Assembly (NCBI GenBank): GCA_026005015.1
Contig: BPKG01000001.1
Coordinates: 1,121,501 to 1,185,500, forward strand
DNA length: 64,000 nt
Reading direction: 5' to 3'
Source of the DNA: Burkholderiales bacterium
GTDB lineage: Bacteria > Pseudomonadota > Gammaproteobacteria > Burkholderiales > UBA6910
The notes below the pieces were generated by a model. The model saw only the letters and a program-made list of their open reading frames with translations. It had not been told where the DNA came from and searched no databases. Positions 9,741-18,349 of this stretch are shown in pieces. A program made the translations under genes and the position numbers. The first letter of the stretch is position 1. Each line of letters begins with the position of its first letter.

Positions 9741-10509
9741 ATGACCCAATGGGTACGCTATGAGGCCGAAGGCCGCATCGGGTTCGGAACGCTGGAAGGG
9801 GAGGACATCGCGGAGCACGAAGGCGATCTCTTCGCCTCGCCCCGGCCTACGGGGAAGCGCCTGCCCCTTGCCGAGGTCAAGCTCCTCGCCCCCTGCGCGC
9901 CGGGCAAGATGGTGGCCCTGTGGAACAACTTCCACGCCCTCGCCGCCAAGCTCAAGGTGCCGGAGCCGCCCGAGCCCCTCTACCTGCTCAAGGCCAACAA
10001 CTCGTTCCTCGCTCCCGGCGAGACCATTCGCGCGCCCCGGGCCTACGAGGGCAAGGTGGTGTTCGAGGGGGAGCTGGGGATCGTGATCGGAAAACGGGTG
10101 AGCGGCTGCAGCGAGGAAGAGGCCCCCCGCTACATCTTCGGCTACACCTGCGTGAACGACGTGACCGCGGCGGAGATCATCCAGAAAGGATCCCACCTTC
10201 CCCCAGTGGGTGCGGGCCAAGGGCTACGACACCTTCGGTCCGTTCGGGCCGGCGATCGCCACCGGCCTCGACCCCCACCGGCTTACGGTGCGCACGATCC
10301 TCAACGGGGAAGAGCGGCAGAACTATCCCGTGTCCGACATGATCTTCGGGCCGCACCGGCTGGTGGCCCTCATTTCCCGGGACATGACCCTGGAGCCGGG
10401 GGACGTGATCGCCTGCGGCACGTCGGTGGGCGTGGGCTCCATGAAGCCGGGCAGCACCGTGGAGGTGGCGATCGAAGGGATCGGCATCCTCACCAACCGG
10501 TTCGAGTAA
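9741..10509 (+). CDS. Fumarylacetoacetate hydrolase (FAH) family protein, one frameshift as read
   Basis: FAH-superfamily enzyme, likely cleaving or hydrating a 2-keto acid; the exact substrate is unknown. The N-terminal part is read from ATG 9741 (MTQWVRYEAEG) with AGAGGA upstream, and contains LLAPCAPGKMVALWNNFH and VVFEGELGIVIGKRV with the metal-binding acidic residues. After EIIQK the frame breaks at AAA 10185-10187: dropping one A gives EIIQKDPTFPQWVRAKGYDTFGPFGP and continues to the stop at 10509, total 255 residues. The C-terminal part holds the TG(T)S-type GVGSMKPG segment. A homopolymer-type single-base insertion suggests read error. Confidence 0.85.
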
Positions 10510-10512
10510 ACC

Positions 10513-10719
10513 TTACCCGGCGCTTTCCTTGGCCAGGGCGGCGGCGATCTCCTCCAGCGCCTCGGCCTGGGCCTCGAAGCCCTCTTCCCGGGCGTGGTCG
10601 GCGATCACGGCGAGGCTCGCATTGCGCGCCAGGGCGTGCGCCAGGGCCCCGTCCGGGCGGGCCACCGCGTTGAGGCTGGCGAGAATGCGTTCGGCGCGCT
10701 CCTTGAGCTCTGTGTCCAT
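10513..10719 (-). CDS. Short hypothetical protein
   Basis: A 68-residue acidic, Ala/Glu/Leu-rich helical protein (MDTELKERAERI...). Start at 10719 is set by GGGAGG 8 bases upstream; an upstream TTG reading is less likely. It ends 3 bases from the end of the FAH gene, tail to tail. It lies downstream of the lipid-modification operon on the same strand with a 114-base gap. No family was recognised. Confidence 0.55.
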   Translation of the reverse strand: MDTELKERAERILASLNAVARPDGALAHALARNASLAVIADHAREEGFEAQAEALEEIAAALAKESAG

Positions 10720-10833
10720 ACCCACGCCTCCCGCAACGGACAATCGTTAGACGGCCGGGCGGCGGGGGCGTTCCTTCCTCAGCAGACCCGAGAAAGGACC
10801 GGGTCCATCCCCGGGAATGAACGGCTCAGGGCG

Positions 10834-11262
10834 CTATGGGCTCCACTCGAACACGAGCTGGGCCCGCTTGCCCTGTGTAAGATCGACCCGCCGGGTGATG
10901 AGCTGACCGCGCACTTCCGCAACCACGGTGTAGCGGCCCTCCGGCAGCTTGGCCAGCAGGAAGGGCCCTTCGGCAGTGGTCTCCAGCAAGCTCTTACCTG
11001 CGGCATCCTGGATGCTCACCCGTACGTTAGCCAGGTAGTGCCAGGTGTTCGGGCCACCGCGCTCGACGAAAAGCAAGCTCAAGGGGTAGCGGTCCTGGAC
11101 CCTCTTGATGGCGTCCGACTCCTCCTTGCCCACGCCCCCGGTGAGATAAGTTACGGACCCTTGAGATCTTTCCGGAGGAAGCGCGAACTCTTGGGCAGCG
11201 GCGAACGCCGCGACAAGCCCCAGAGCGAGGAGCCCGAAACCCGCAACTTTCTTACGCCTCAT
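10834..11262 (-). CDS. Small exported protein with carboxypeptidase-regulatory-like fold
   Basis: A 142-residue protein with a clear signal peptide (MRRKKVAGFGLLALGLVAAFAAAQ). The mature part has a conserved-looking YLTGGVGKEESDAIKRVQ segment and then a beta-rich region (VRVSIQDAAGKSLLETTAEGPFLL, PEGRYTVVAEVRGQ) like a carboxypeptidase regulatory or transthyretin-type beta sandwich. The start at the internal Met 11262 was preferred because it begins the signal peptide directly. It follows the FAD oxidoreductase by 39 bases on the same strand and may be in its operon. Function unknown; periplasmic location is well supported. Confidence 0.7.
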   Translation of the reverse strand: MRRKKVAGFGLLALGLVAAFAAAQEFALPPERSQGSVTYLTGGVGKEESDAIKRVQDRYPLSLLFVERGGPNTWHYLANVRVSIQDAAGKSLLETTAEGPFLLAKLPEGRYTVVAEVRGQLITRRVDLTQGKRAQLVFEWSP

Positions 11263-11301
11263 AACGAATTCTTCCTCTACAGCGACGGAAACCAACGGCT
11301 A

Positions 11302-12636
11302 TCAGCGTCCCAGGACGCACTTCTGGTACAGGTCAGGGAATGCCCCTTCCGGGTCGTATCGAGTCTTCAACCGGTGGTAGGCCTCCCCCCCGTAGATCCG
11401 CCAGAACTCGTCCTCGGTGAAATATGACTCGGAATAGAGGGATTTGATTCCGCCCAGGGCCTGGACCTTCTTTTCGATGAGCCGGTTGTGGTATCCAGCA
11501 GGGAAGGCTTCGCGGCGCCTCACCACGTCCCAGAAGCCGAAGTTCACGTAAAGCTGCCCGGGACGCATGGGGTAGAGGGCGTAATCCCCCGAGTGCACCC
11601 GGATGGGGCAGATCCAGACGGGCAGAATGCCGATCTCGCCTAGGAAAAAGTCCAGGAACTCGGCGCAGCGCGACAGCGGAATGTCCACGTCCTGGATCAC
11701 CGACTCGGTGTGCCAGCCCATCACCCGATTCAAGACCCGGGTGAGCCCCCAGCGGGCGTTCCAGCGCATGATGCGGGTGTAAGTCACCGAGTTGAGCCGC
11801 GACGGGCCGAAGACGAAGCGCCGCAACAGCGGGTTTTGGGCCCCCAGGTTCTTCGAGCACCAGAACCAGTCGGTGTCCCAACGCCACAGGTAGTCCCGCA
11901 CCGTGAGGTAGTCCTCCGGCCGGCTGCGCAGCGAGCGGTAGTAGATGCGCTCGAAACGGTAGTCGCTCGCGTACGGCGCCTGGTCCACGAAACGGCCCAG
12001 GGTGAGAACCAGCTCGTCGCGCCCGAACACCACGCCGTCGATGAAGTCCGCATCCCCGTGGCATTCGCCCTCGAGCGCCTCGAAAAAGCGGCGGGCGTCG
12101 CCGAAGCGCCGATGCTCCAGGCGCACGTAGGGCTTGACTGGCACCGCCTTCACCTTGAGCCGCAGGGCGTAGCCCAGGGTGCCGTAGGAATTGGGGAAGC
12201 CGTAGAACAGGTCCCGGTGCTCGTTGTCCCGGCGGGCGATGACGACGCGCCCGTCCCCGGTCAAGACCTCCAGCTCCTCCACCGTCTCATGCACCAGCCC
12301 GTAGAGGAAGGCGCTGGATTCGATGGCCACGCCGGCCACGGCCCCTCCCAGGGTGATGGATTTCAACTGGGGCACCACGGCGGGCATCATGCCGCAGGCC
12401 AGGGCCGCGTCGGTCAGCCGCTCGTAGGTCACCATGCCCTCGGCTTCGATCAGGCCGGCCGCCGGGTCCACCCGCAGCACCGTGTCGAAGTCCGCCACGT
12501 CGAGGCGCTGCTTGGCTTGCTCTCGCCGGTCGCGAAACAGGTTGGACGTGCCCTTGGCCAGCCCCACCGGCCCCTGCCGGGACGCGAGCAGCGCCCGCAG
12601 CCGCTCCACCTTGGCCGCGTGGGTCGCGCCGTTCAT
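11302..12636 (-). CDS. FAD-binding oxidoreductase, DHCR24/TmsA-like
   Basis: A 444-residue FAD_binding_4 (PCMH-type) flavoprotein. The segment VVPQLKSITLGGAVAGVAIESSAFLYGLVHETVEELEVL (about residues 93-131) matches the FAD-site pattern of the DHCR24/DWF1 sterol reductase family and of actinobacterial TmsA, which reduces a 10-methylene fatty acyl chain to 10-methyl. Its start overlaps the stop of the CFA-type methyltransferase gene as ATGA (12633-12636), so the two are translationally coupled, which supports consecutive steps on one lipid substrate. A DHCR24-like protein without sterol genes around it fits the lipid-methyl-reduction role better than sterol reduction. Substrate specificity is inference. 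Confidence 0.8.
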   Translation of the reverse strand: MNGATHAAKVERLRALLASRQGPVGLAKGTSNLFRDRREQAKQRLDVADFDTVLRVDPAAGLIEAEGMVTYERLTDAALACGMMPAVVPQLKSITLGGAVAGVAIESSAFLYGLVHETVEELEVLTGDGRVVIARRDNEHRDLFYGFPNSYGTLGYALRLKVKAVPVKPYVRLEHRRFGDARRFFEALEGECHGDADFIDGVVFGRDELVLTLGRFVDQAPYASDYRFERIYYRSLRSRPEDYLTVRDYLWRWDTDWFWCSKNLGAQNPLLRRFVFGPSRLNSVTYTRIMRWNARWGLTRVLNRVMGWHTESVIQDVDIPLSRCAEFLDFFLGEIGILPVWICPIRVHSGDYALYPMRPGQLYVNFGFWDVVRRREAFPAGYHNRLIEKKVQALGGIKSLYSESYFTEDEFWRIYGGEAYHRLKTRYDPEGAFPDLYQKCVLGR

Positions 12637-13853
12637 GGGCTCGCTTCGCCCCGGTACAGGAAAGCCCGGCTCATGGGATAGGTGGTGGTGTTGCCCTTGG
12701 AGTACACGATCTGGAAGAGATGGGTGTACCCGTGGGGGGAGCGGAACATTTCCGCGCAGGAATAGAGATAGACCCGCCACTTGCGTCGAAAGCGCTCGTC
12801 GAACTTCCGGGGATCGAGGGCGTGGATTTCCTCCCAGTGGGCGTCGAAGCGCTCGGCCCAGGCGTCCAGGGTGAGGGCGTAATGGCGCCGCAGGTTCTCC
12901 ACGTCCAGGATTTCGAGCCCGGCGCGTTCCATCGCCTCGATGGTCTCGGAGAGGGCCGGGATCCAGCCGCCGGGAAAGATATGGGCGCGGATCCAGTACT
13001 CGGTCTCGTAGCGTCCCACGTGGCCAATGAAATGCAGCACGCCGATCCCGCCAGGCTTCAGGCAATCGGCATGGGCGCGCACCACCTCCTCCAACTGGTC
13101 CCGCCCGGCGTGCTCCAGCACGCCGATGGAGCACACCTTGTCGTAGGTCCCCGGCACCTGGCGGAAGTCCGCCTCCACCGCCTCGATCTGGTCCTCAAGC
13201 CCCCGGCGGGCGATCTCCTCCCGCATGGCCTTGACCTGCTCGGGGGTCGTGTTGACGCCCACGCCGGTGACGCCGTAGCGCTCGTGGGCGTAGAAGAGAA
13301 AGCCACCCCAGCCGCAGCCGATGTCCACTACCCGCTCGCCGGGGGCGAGCCGCAGCTTGCGGCACACGTGCTCCAGCTTGTTCTGCTGGGCCTGCTCCAG
13401 GGTGCGAGTGCCCTCCTTCCAGTAGGCGCAGGTGTACATCATGTAGGGGTGGTCGAGCCAGAAGCGGTAGAACGCCGTCCCCAGGCCGTAGTGATAGCGG
13501 GCGTTGGCCTTGGCCTGCTCGACGGTGCGGTTACCGTAGCGCAGCTCGTGCCAGCGGTTGCGCGCTCGCACCAAGGGGCCCGGGCGGCGGTCGAACCCGC
13601 CCTCCATACCGGCGCGGATGGCGAGCCTTAAGTCTCCCTCCAGCTCGATCTCCCGGTCGAAGTAAGCTTCCAGGAATCCCACGTGGCCGAAGAGGGCCGT
13701 GGCCCGCTCGGCGGCCCGAGTCTTGAAGGTGATGACAAACGCCGGGTCGTCGTCGGCCTGGTTTTCGTAGCTGGAGCCGTCGGCGAAAACCACCCGGAAG
13801 GGGATGGCGCTCTTCGCGCCCACCGCGGCGAAGACTCGTTTCAGCACACCCAT
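12633..13853 (-). CDS. Cyclopropane-fatty-acyl-phospholipid synthase family methyltransferase (TmsB/UfaA-like)
   Basis: A 406-residue SAM-dependent lipid methyltransferase. It has an N-terminal lipid-binding region, the CFA active-site piece YTCAYWK, the SAM motif VVDIGCGWGGFLFYAHERYGV in two halves, and IGVLEHAG, equivalent to the FEHVG of CFA synthase. CFA enzymes methylate a cis double bond of a phospholipid acyl chain; with a TmsA-like reductase partner the product would be a mid-chain methyl branch, not a ring. Start ATG 13853 (MGVLKRVF) with a weak GGGA site; a longer reading is Pro-rich and unlikely. It overlaps the flavoprotein gene by 4 bases and follows the aldo/keto reductase by 16. 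Confidence 0.85.
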   Translation of the reverse strand: MGVLKRVFAAVGAKSAIPFRVVFADGSSYENQADDDPAFVITFKTRAAERATALFGHVGFLEAYFDREIELEGDLRLAIRAGMEGGFDRRPGPLVRARNRWHELRYGNRTVEQAKANARYHYGLGTAFYRFWLDHPYMMYTCAYWKEGTRTLEQAQQNKLEHVCRKLRLAPGERVVDIGCGWGGFLFYAHERYGVTGVGVNTTPEQVKAMREEIARRGLEDQIEAVEADFRQVPGTYDKVCSIGVLEHAGRDQLEEVVRAHADCLKPGGIGVLHFIGHVGRYETEYWIRAHIFPGGWIPALSETIEAMERAGLEILDVENLRRHYALTLDAWAERFDAHWEEIHALDPRKFDERFRRKWRVYLYSCAEMFRSPHGYTHLFQIVYSKGNTTTYPMSRAFLYRGEASP

Positions 13854-13869
13854 GGCGTCCCGTCGAGGT

Positions 13870-14898
13870 TCAATTTCCCGTCCGGGCGGGAGCCGCGTCC
13901 ACCACCCGCCCGCGGACCGGGTACTTGGGGTCGGTGTAACCGGGGGTGGAGGGATGCCCGGGAGGCACCCGGGCATCGAGAAAGGCTTCGTCCTCGGCGT
14001 CCAGCCGGTGCTCCAAGGCCCCCAGGTACTCCTGCCACTGTTCCAGCGTGCGCGGTCCGGCGAGCACGGAGGTAACCAACCGATTGGCCAGCACCCAGTT
14101 GAGGGCCCACTGACCGGCGCTCATGCCCTTGGCTTCGGCCCGAGCCTTGATTTCCTGGGCAAGGACCAAGGACTCGGGGCGGAATTCGGTTTGCATCATC
14201 CGCTCGTCGCGGCGTCCCGCCCGCGTCTCTTCGGGGGGCGCCTCCCCCGGCCGGTACTTGCCCGTGAGCACCCCCCGGGCGAGGGGGCTGTAGGGGACGA
14301 CTCCCAGGCCTAGCTCGCCGCAGGCCGGCAGGATCTCCACCTCCGGCATCCGGTTCATGGCGTTGTAATAGGGCTGGCAGGCGACCGGTGGCGGAACGCC
14401 CATCTGCCTCGCCAGGCAAACCAGGGAGGCGATGCGGTAAGCGCGGAAGTTGGACACGCCCCAATAGCGCGCCTTGCCGGCGCGGATCAAGTCGCCGAGG
14501 GCGGCCAGGGTCTCTTCCTGGGGCGTATCGTAATCGTCCAGGTGCAGGTAGTAGATGTCCACGTAGTCCGTGCCGAGCCGGGCGAGGCTCGCCTCCAGGG
14601 CCACCGCCAGCCACTTGCGGGACAGCCCCCCGGCATGGACTTCGCCGCCCACCTTGTTCCCCACCTTGGTGGCCAGGACCCAGTGGTGGCGGTGGGGTTG
14701 GAGGAGCCGGCCGGTCAAGCGCTCCGACTCTCCTTTCCCATAGTTGTCGGCCGTGTCGATGAAGTTCACCCCCGCCTCGTAGGCCGAGGCGACGATGCGC
14801 GCCGCCTCGGCGGCGTCGGTGCGGTCGCCGAACATCATGGTGCCGAGGCACAAAGGCGAAACCTTGAGCCCGCTCTCTCCAAGGCGGCGGTAGATCAT
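13870..14898 (-). CDS. Aldo/keto reductase
   Basis: A 342-residue NADPH-dependent aldo/keto reductase of the YghZ/Kvbeta-like branch. Residues 1-60 show GLKVSPLCLGTMMFG and the catalytic Asp in GVNFIDTADNYG with Tyr two residues on, then the Lys in VLATKVGNK; the catalytic His equivalent lies in DIYYLHLDD. Substrate unknown. It is the first gene of a minus-strand operon with the lipid methyltransferase (16-base gap), and could act on an aldehyde by-product or be only a passenger. Start ATG 14898. Confidence 0.88.
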   Translation of the reverse strand: MIYRRLGESGLKVSPLCLGTMMFGDRTDAAEAARIVASAYEAGVNFIDTADNYGKGESERLTGRLLQPHRHHWVLATKVGNKVGGEVHAGGLSRKWLAVALEASLARLGTDYVDIYYLHLDDYDTPQEETLAALGDLIRAGKARYWGVSNFRAYRIASLVCLARQMGVPPPVACQPYYNAMNRMPEVEILPACGELGLGVVPYSPLARGVLTGKYRPGEAPPEETRAGRRDERMMQTEFRPESLVLAQEIKARAEAKGMSAGQWALNWVLANRLVTSVLAGPRTLEQWQEYLGALEHRLDAEDEAFLDARVPPGHPSTPGYTDPKYPVRGRVVDAAPARTGN

Positions 14899-15066
14899 GG
14901 TGATCTGATGACAGGAAGGGGCCCGGCGGAGCGGGGCGCGGGGTATGTTATCCTATCGTCCCCGACGCACAAAAGCCCTCGCGCTCCCTGCCCCTCGACC
15001 GCGGCACGGGGTGCAGATGGAGTTTCAAGCAGACCATAGCCTTCTTTCCGCTCCAGGAGGCAGACA
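14899..15066. promoter_or_regulatory. Divergent intergenic region
   Basis: A 168-base gap between the aldo/keto reductase (minus) and the thiol dioxygenase (plus). It must hold both promoters, but I see no convincing consensus boxes. AGGAGG close to 15055-15061 is the ribosome site of the dioxygenase. Confidence 0.35.
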
Positions 15067-15681
15067 GTGAACACGGCCCGCTTTCGCACGTTCGTCCAGG
15101 AAATGACCCGCTTGGTGGAATCCGCCGGCGGCGACGAAGCCCGCCTCCTGGAAGAGGGGAGGAAGCTCCTCTCGGCCCTGGTGTCCCATGACGACTGGCT
15201 GCCGGAAGAATTCGCCCGGCCCCACCCCGATCACTACCAGCAATACCTGCTCCATTGCGATCCCCTGGAACGGTTCAGCGTGGTCTCTTTCGTGTGGGGC
15301 CCGGGCCAGGCGACGCCGGTCCACGATCACACGGTCTGGGGCATGGTAGGCATGATGCGCGGGGCGGAGCGGTGCCGGGAGTACGATTTCCAGGGGCCCG
15401 GACGCCCCCTCGCGGCCGGTCACGAGCACCTCCTCCAGCCCGGCCAGGTGGACCTGGTGAGCCCCCGCATCGGCGACGTGCACCAGGTGTCGAACGCGCT
15501 CCAAGACCGCCCCTCGGTGTCGATCCACGTCTACGGGGCCAACATCGGCGCGGTGGCGCGCCACGTGTACGTGCCGGAGACGGGGGAAGTGAAGCCGTTC
15601 GTCTCGGGCTATTCCAACACCGCCCTGCCTAACATTTGGGATCGGTCGGCGGAAGTCCGCGTCTCCCTGGCCGCCGCATGA
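15067..15681 (+). CDS. Thiol dioxygenase, cysteine dioxygenase family, Gln-type
   Basis: A 204-residue cupin that adds O2 to a thiol to give a sulfinate. The Fe-binding His pair is H86 and H88 (PVHDH), with the third His in DVHQVSN. The residue aligned to the substrate-carboxylate Arg60 of mammalian cysteine dioxygenase appears to be Gln (YQQYLLH, Q59), which marks the Gln-type enzymes that prefer 3-mercaptopropionate. The crosslink Cys near residue 93 is absent (MVGMM). Start is GTG 15067 behind AGGAGG. The stop overlaps the following crotonase start (ATGA). Substrate call is from the Gln and is inference. Confidence 0.82.
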   Translation: MNTARFRTFVQEMTRLVESAGGDEARLLEEGRKLLSALVSHDDWLPEEFARPHPDHYQQYLLHCDPLERFSVVSFVWGPGQATPVHDHTVWGMVGMMRGAERCREYDFQGPGRPLAAGHEHLLQPGQVDLVSPRIGDVHQVSNALQDRPSVSIHVYGANIGAVARHVYVPETGEVKPFVSGYSNTALPNIWDRSAEVRVSLAAA

Positions 15682-16406
15682 ATCCGGGCGAACCGCTCCT
15701 CATCGCCCGCACCGAGGGCGTCGCGCGCTTGACCCTCCACCGGCCCCACAAGGCGAACGCCCTGGACGGCGCCCTGGTGGAGGCCCTGATCGCCGCGGTG
15801 GAGGCGGCGGCGGGCGACGGCACCCGGCTCCTGATCCTGGACGGCAGCGGCGAGCACTTCTGCGCCGGCTTCGACTTCAGCGACTTCGAAAGCCAGACCG
15901 AGGGCGACCTGGCGCTGCGGTTCCTGCGCATCGAGACCCTGCTCCAGGCCATCTATCACGCCCCCTTCCAGACCCTCGCCCTGGCCCACGGCCGCAACTT
16001 CGGCGCCGGCGCCGACCTGGTGGTGGCGTGCAGTCGGCGGATCGCTTCCCCCGAGGCCACCTTCCGCATGCCGGGCCTGCGCTTCGGCGTGGTGCTGGGC
16101 ACCCGCCGGCTCGCGCACCGGGTCGGCCCGGAAGAGGCGCGGCGGCTCTTGATCGAGAGCCGCACCTTCGGCGCCGACGAAGCCATGGACACGGGATTTC
16201 TGAGCCGCATCGCCGCCCGGGACGAGTGGGAGGACCTGATCGCCGAGGCGGCGCGGGAGGCCCGGGCCTTGCCCCTGGAGAGCGCGGCGCGGCTCAACGC
16301 CCTGACGGTGACCGAGAGCCGGGACGCCGACATGGCGGAGCTCGCCCGTTCCGTCAGCCGGCCGGGCCTCAAGGCGCGCCTCCGAGCGTTCCGCGCTGAA
16401 GGCTGA
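15678..16406 (+). CDS. Enoyl-CoA hydratase/isomerase family protein
   Basis: A 242-residue crotonase-fold protein. It shows the N-terminal RLTLHRPHKANALD, the oxyanion-hole pieces HFCAGFDFSD and HGRNFGAGADLVVACSRRIA, and FRMPGLRFGVVLGTRR. The first of the two hydratase Glu positions is not evident (GAGADLV), so it may not be a true hydratase. ATG 15678 overlaps the dioxygenase stop by 4 bases, so both are translated together; processing of the sulfinate product as a CoA ester is a possible link (for example 3-sulfinopropionyl-CoA) but is inference. Confidence 0.82.
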   Translation: MNPGEPLLIARTEGVARLTLHRPHKANALDGALVEALIAAVEAAAGDGTRLLILDGSGEHFCAGFDFSDFESQTEGDLALRFLRIETLLQAIYHAPFQTLALAHGRNFGAGADLVVACSRRIASPEATFRMPGLRFGVVLGTRRLAHRVGPEEARRLLIESRTFGADEAMDTGFLSRIAARDEWEDLIAEAAREARALPLESAARLNALTVTESRDADMAELARSVSRPGLKARLRAFRAEG

Positions 16407-16446
16407 AAGCGCCTCCGTGGCTAATATCTTGTTGATCGAGGACGTC

Positions 16447-17454
16447 ATGAGCGAAGCAATACCGACGACCATGCAGGCAGTGGAGATCAAGGAAGCCGGT
16501 CCCCCCGAGACGTTGATCCTGACCACTCGGCCGGTGCCGCAGCCCCAGGCCGGGGAAGTACTCATCCAAGTCGCCGCGGCCGGGGTGAACCGACCCGACG
16601 TGCTCCAGCGCCAGGGCAAGTATCCTCCCCCGCCCGGCGCCTCCGACCTGCCGGGCCTGGAGGTGGCGGGCACCGTCGTCCAACTGGGCAACGGCGCGGC
16701 TCCCTGGCGGGTGGGGGACCCGGTGTGCGCCCTGTTGGCAGGCGGCGGCTACGCCGAGTACGTGACGGCCCCTGCCGCCCAGTGCCTGCCCGTCCCCAAG
16801 GGCTTGACCCTGACGGAAGCGGCCTCCCTCCCCGAGACCTTCTTCACCGTATGGCACAACGTGTTCGAGCGGGGTCGCCTAAAACCGGGCGAGAGCTTTC
16901 TGGTCCAGGGGGGCACGAGCGGCATCGGCGTCACCGCCATCCAGATGGTGAAGGCTTTCGGCCACCGGGTGTTCGCCACCGCCGGCTCCGACGAGAAATG
17001 CGCCGCCTGCGTCAAGCTGGGGGCGGACCGGGCCATCAACTACAAGACCGAGGACTTCGTCCAGGTGGTGCACCAGGAGACCGGAGGCCGCGGCGTGGAC
17101 GTGATCCTGGACATGGTGGGTGGGGACTACATCCCCCGGGAGCTGAAGGCCCTCGCCGACGACGGGCGTCTGGTGCTGATCGCCTTCCTCGGCGGCGCCA
17201 AGGCGACGGTCAACTTCGCCGAGGTGATGCTGCGCCGGCTCACCATCACCGGTTCCACCCTGCGGGCGCGGCCGGTGGACGTGAAGGCGGCCATCGCCCG
17301 GGCCCTCCAGGAGAAGGTCTGGCCCCTCATCGAGGCGGGCAAGATCAAGCCGGTGATCCACGCCACCTTCCCTCTGGCGCAAGCCGCCCAGGCCCACGCC
17401 CTCATGGAAAGCGGCACCCACATCGGCAAGATCGTCCTCGTAGTGGAGCGTTAG
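16447..17454 (+). CDS. NAD(P)H quinone oxidoreductase, PIG3/QorB-like zinc-independent MDR
   Basis: A 335-residue medium-chain reductase. The start at 16447 (MSEAIPTTMQ) follows GAGG closely. Landmarks are GVNRPDVLQRQGKYPPPPGAS, PGLEVAGTV, the Rossmann motif VQGGTSGIGVTAIQM and the family-typical GAD-RAINYKTEDF and GVDVILDMVGGDY. It lacks structural zinc Cys and catalytic zinc ligands, as expected of quinone oxidoreductases. It is 40 bases after the crotonase and 29 before the Lin0512 gene, so probably in the same operon. Substrate may be a quinone or an enone. Confidence 0.88.
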   Translation: MSEAIPTTMQAVEIKEAGPPETLILTTRPVPQPQAGEVLIQVAAAGVNRPDVLQRQGKYPPPPGASDLPGLEVAGTVVQLGNGAAPWRVGDPVCALLAGGGYAEYVTAPAAQCLPVPKGLTLTEAASLPETFFTVWHNVFERGRLKPGESFLVQGGTSGIGVTAIQMVKAFGHRVFATAGSDEKCAACVKLGADRAINYKTEDFVQVVHQETGGRGVDVILDMVGGDYIPRELKALADDGRLVLIAFLGGAKATVNFAEVMLRRLTITGSTLRARPVDVKAAIARALQEKVWPLIEAGKIKPVIHATFPLAQAAQAHALMESGTHIGKIVLVVER

Positions 17455-17483
17455 CCGCCGGCGGGCTTCCTGGAGGAACGGCG

Positions 17484-17843
17484 ATGAATCTGGCCTACCT
17501 GATCGAATTGGGCATGGGCATCGACCAGCACGGCCAAGACGTCACCGTGGCCGCGGTGCGAGCAGTGGAAGATGCGATCCGGCGCAACGCCATGCCCGGG
17601 CTCAAGGCTCTGCTGCCCGGGGGAGACTTCCGGTCCATGGAAGTGGAAGTGACCCTGGCGCTGCCCTGCGACCGGGACAAGCTGGACGTGGAGCGGGTGC
17701 GCCAGGCCCTGCCCTACGGGCGCGTGACGGTTCAGGTGGTGGACGGCGGCATGCTGGTGCCCAGTGGCACTGTGCTGCCGGAAAAAGGCGACACCAGCGA
17801 CCTGATGATCGTGGTCAACGCCGCGGTGAAAGTGGGGTTCTGA
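17484..17843 (+). CDS. Lin0512 family protein
   Basis: A 119-residue protein of the uncharacterised Lin0512 family, recognisable by YLIELGMGIDQHGQDVTVAA at the N-terminus, the middle MEVEVTLALPC and a closing DLMIVVNAAVKVG. Start ATG 17484 has TGGAGGAAC upstream. No catalytic motif is known to me. It closes the dioxygenase-crotonase-reductase cluster. Confidence 0.75.
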   Translation: MNLAYLIELGMGIDQHGQDVTVAAVRAVEDAIRRNAMPGLKALLPGGDFRSMEVEVTLALPCDRDKLDVERVRQALPYGRVTVQVVDGGMLVPSGTVLPEKGDTSDLMIVVNAAVKVGF

Positions 17844-17959
17844 GGCTCCGGGGCGATGGTGCGATCCGCGTTCCCGGGCGCTGCCCGCCACCTCGGGCGG
17901 CATCGGGGGGAACCGTTCGCCCGGCTGTATTTCGCCCTTGCGCTTTTTCCCCTTCCCCC

Positions 17960-18349
17960 ATGAGACGAAACCGCTTACTCCCCGCCGCCCTCCTCCTGGC
18001 GGCGGCGCTGGCGGTACTGGCGGGCCTGGCCGTTCTCGGTCCGGAATGGGGCCGGGCGCGGGAGAACGCTCCCATTCCCGAGGTGAGCCTCGCCGAGCTT
18101 CCCCTCGAGGCCCGGCAGACCCTGGCCCTCATCCGGCAGGGAGGACCCTTTCCCTACGCCAAGGACGGCACGGAATTCCGCAACCGGGAAGGGCGCCTGC
18201 CCCCCAACCCCCCCGGCTACTACCGGGAATACACCGTGCCCACGCCCGGGGCGCGGGACCGGGGCGCCCGGCGGATCGTGATGGGAGCCCAGGGGGAGGC
18301 GTACTATACCGGCGACCACTACCGCAGCTTCATGCGCATCCGGGAATGA
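17960..18349 (+). CDS. Exported guanyl-specific ribonuclease, barnase/RNase Sa family
   Basis: A 129-residue secreted RNase. An N-terminal signal (MRRNRLLPAALLLAAALAVLAG) precedes a domain that matches microbial N1/T1-type RNases: LALIRQGGPFPYAKDGTEF, REGRLPPNPPGYYREYTVPTPG and the end YYTGDHYRSFMRI. The catalytic triad is seen as Glu in YREYTV, Arg in ARRIV and His in DHYRSF. The stop overlaps the ATG of the barstar gene (ATGA at 18346-18349), so the inhibitor is made together with the toxin and protects the cytosol until export. Start ATG 17960. Confidence 0.9.
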   Translation: MRRNRLLPAALLLAAALAVLAGLAVLGPEWGRARENAPIPEVSLAELPLEARQTLALIRQGGPFPYAKDGTEFRNREGRLPPNPPGYYREYTVPTPGARDRGARRIVMGAQGEAYYTGDHYRSFMRIRE

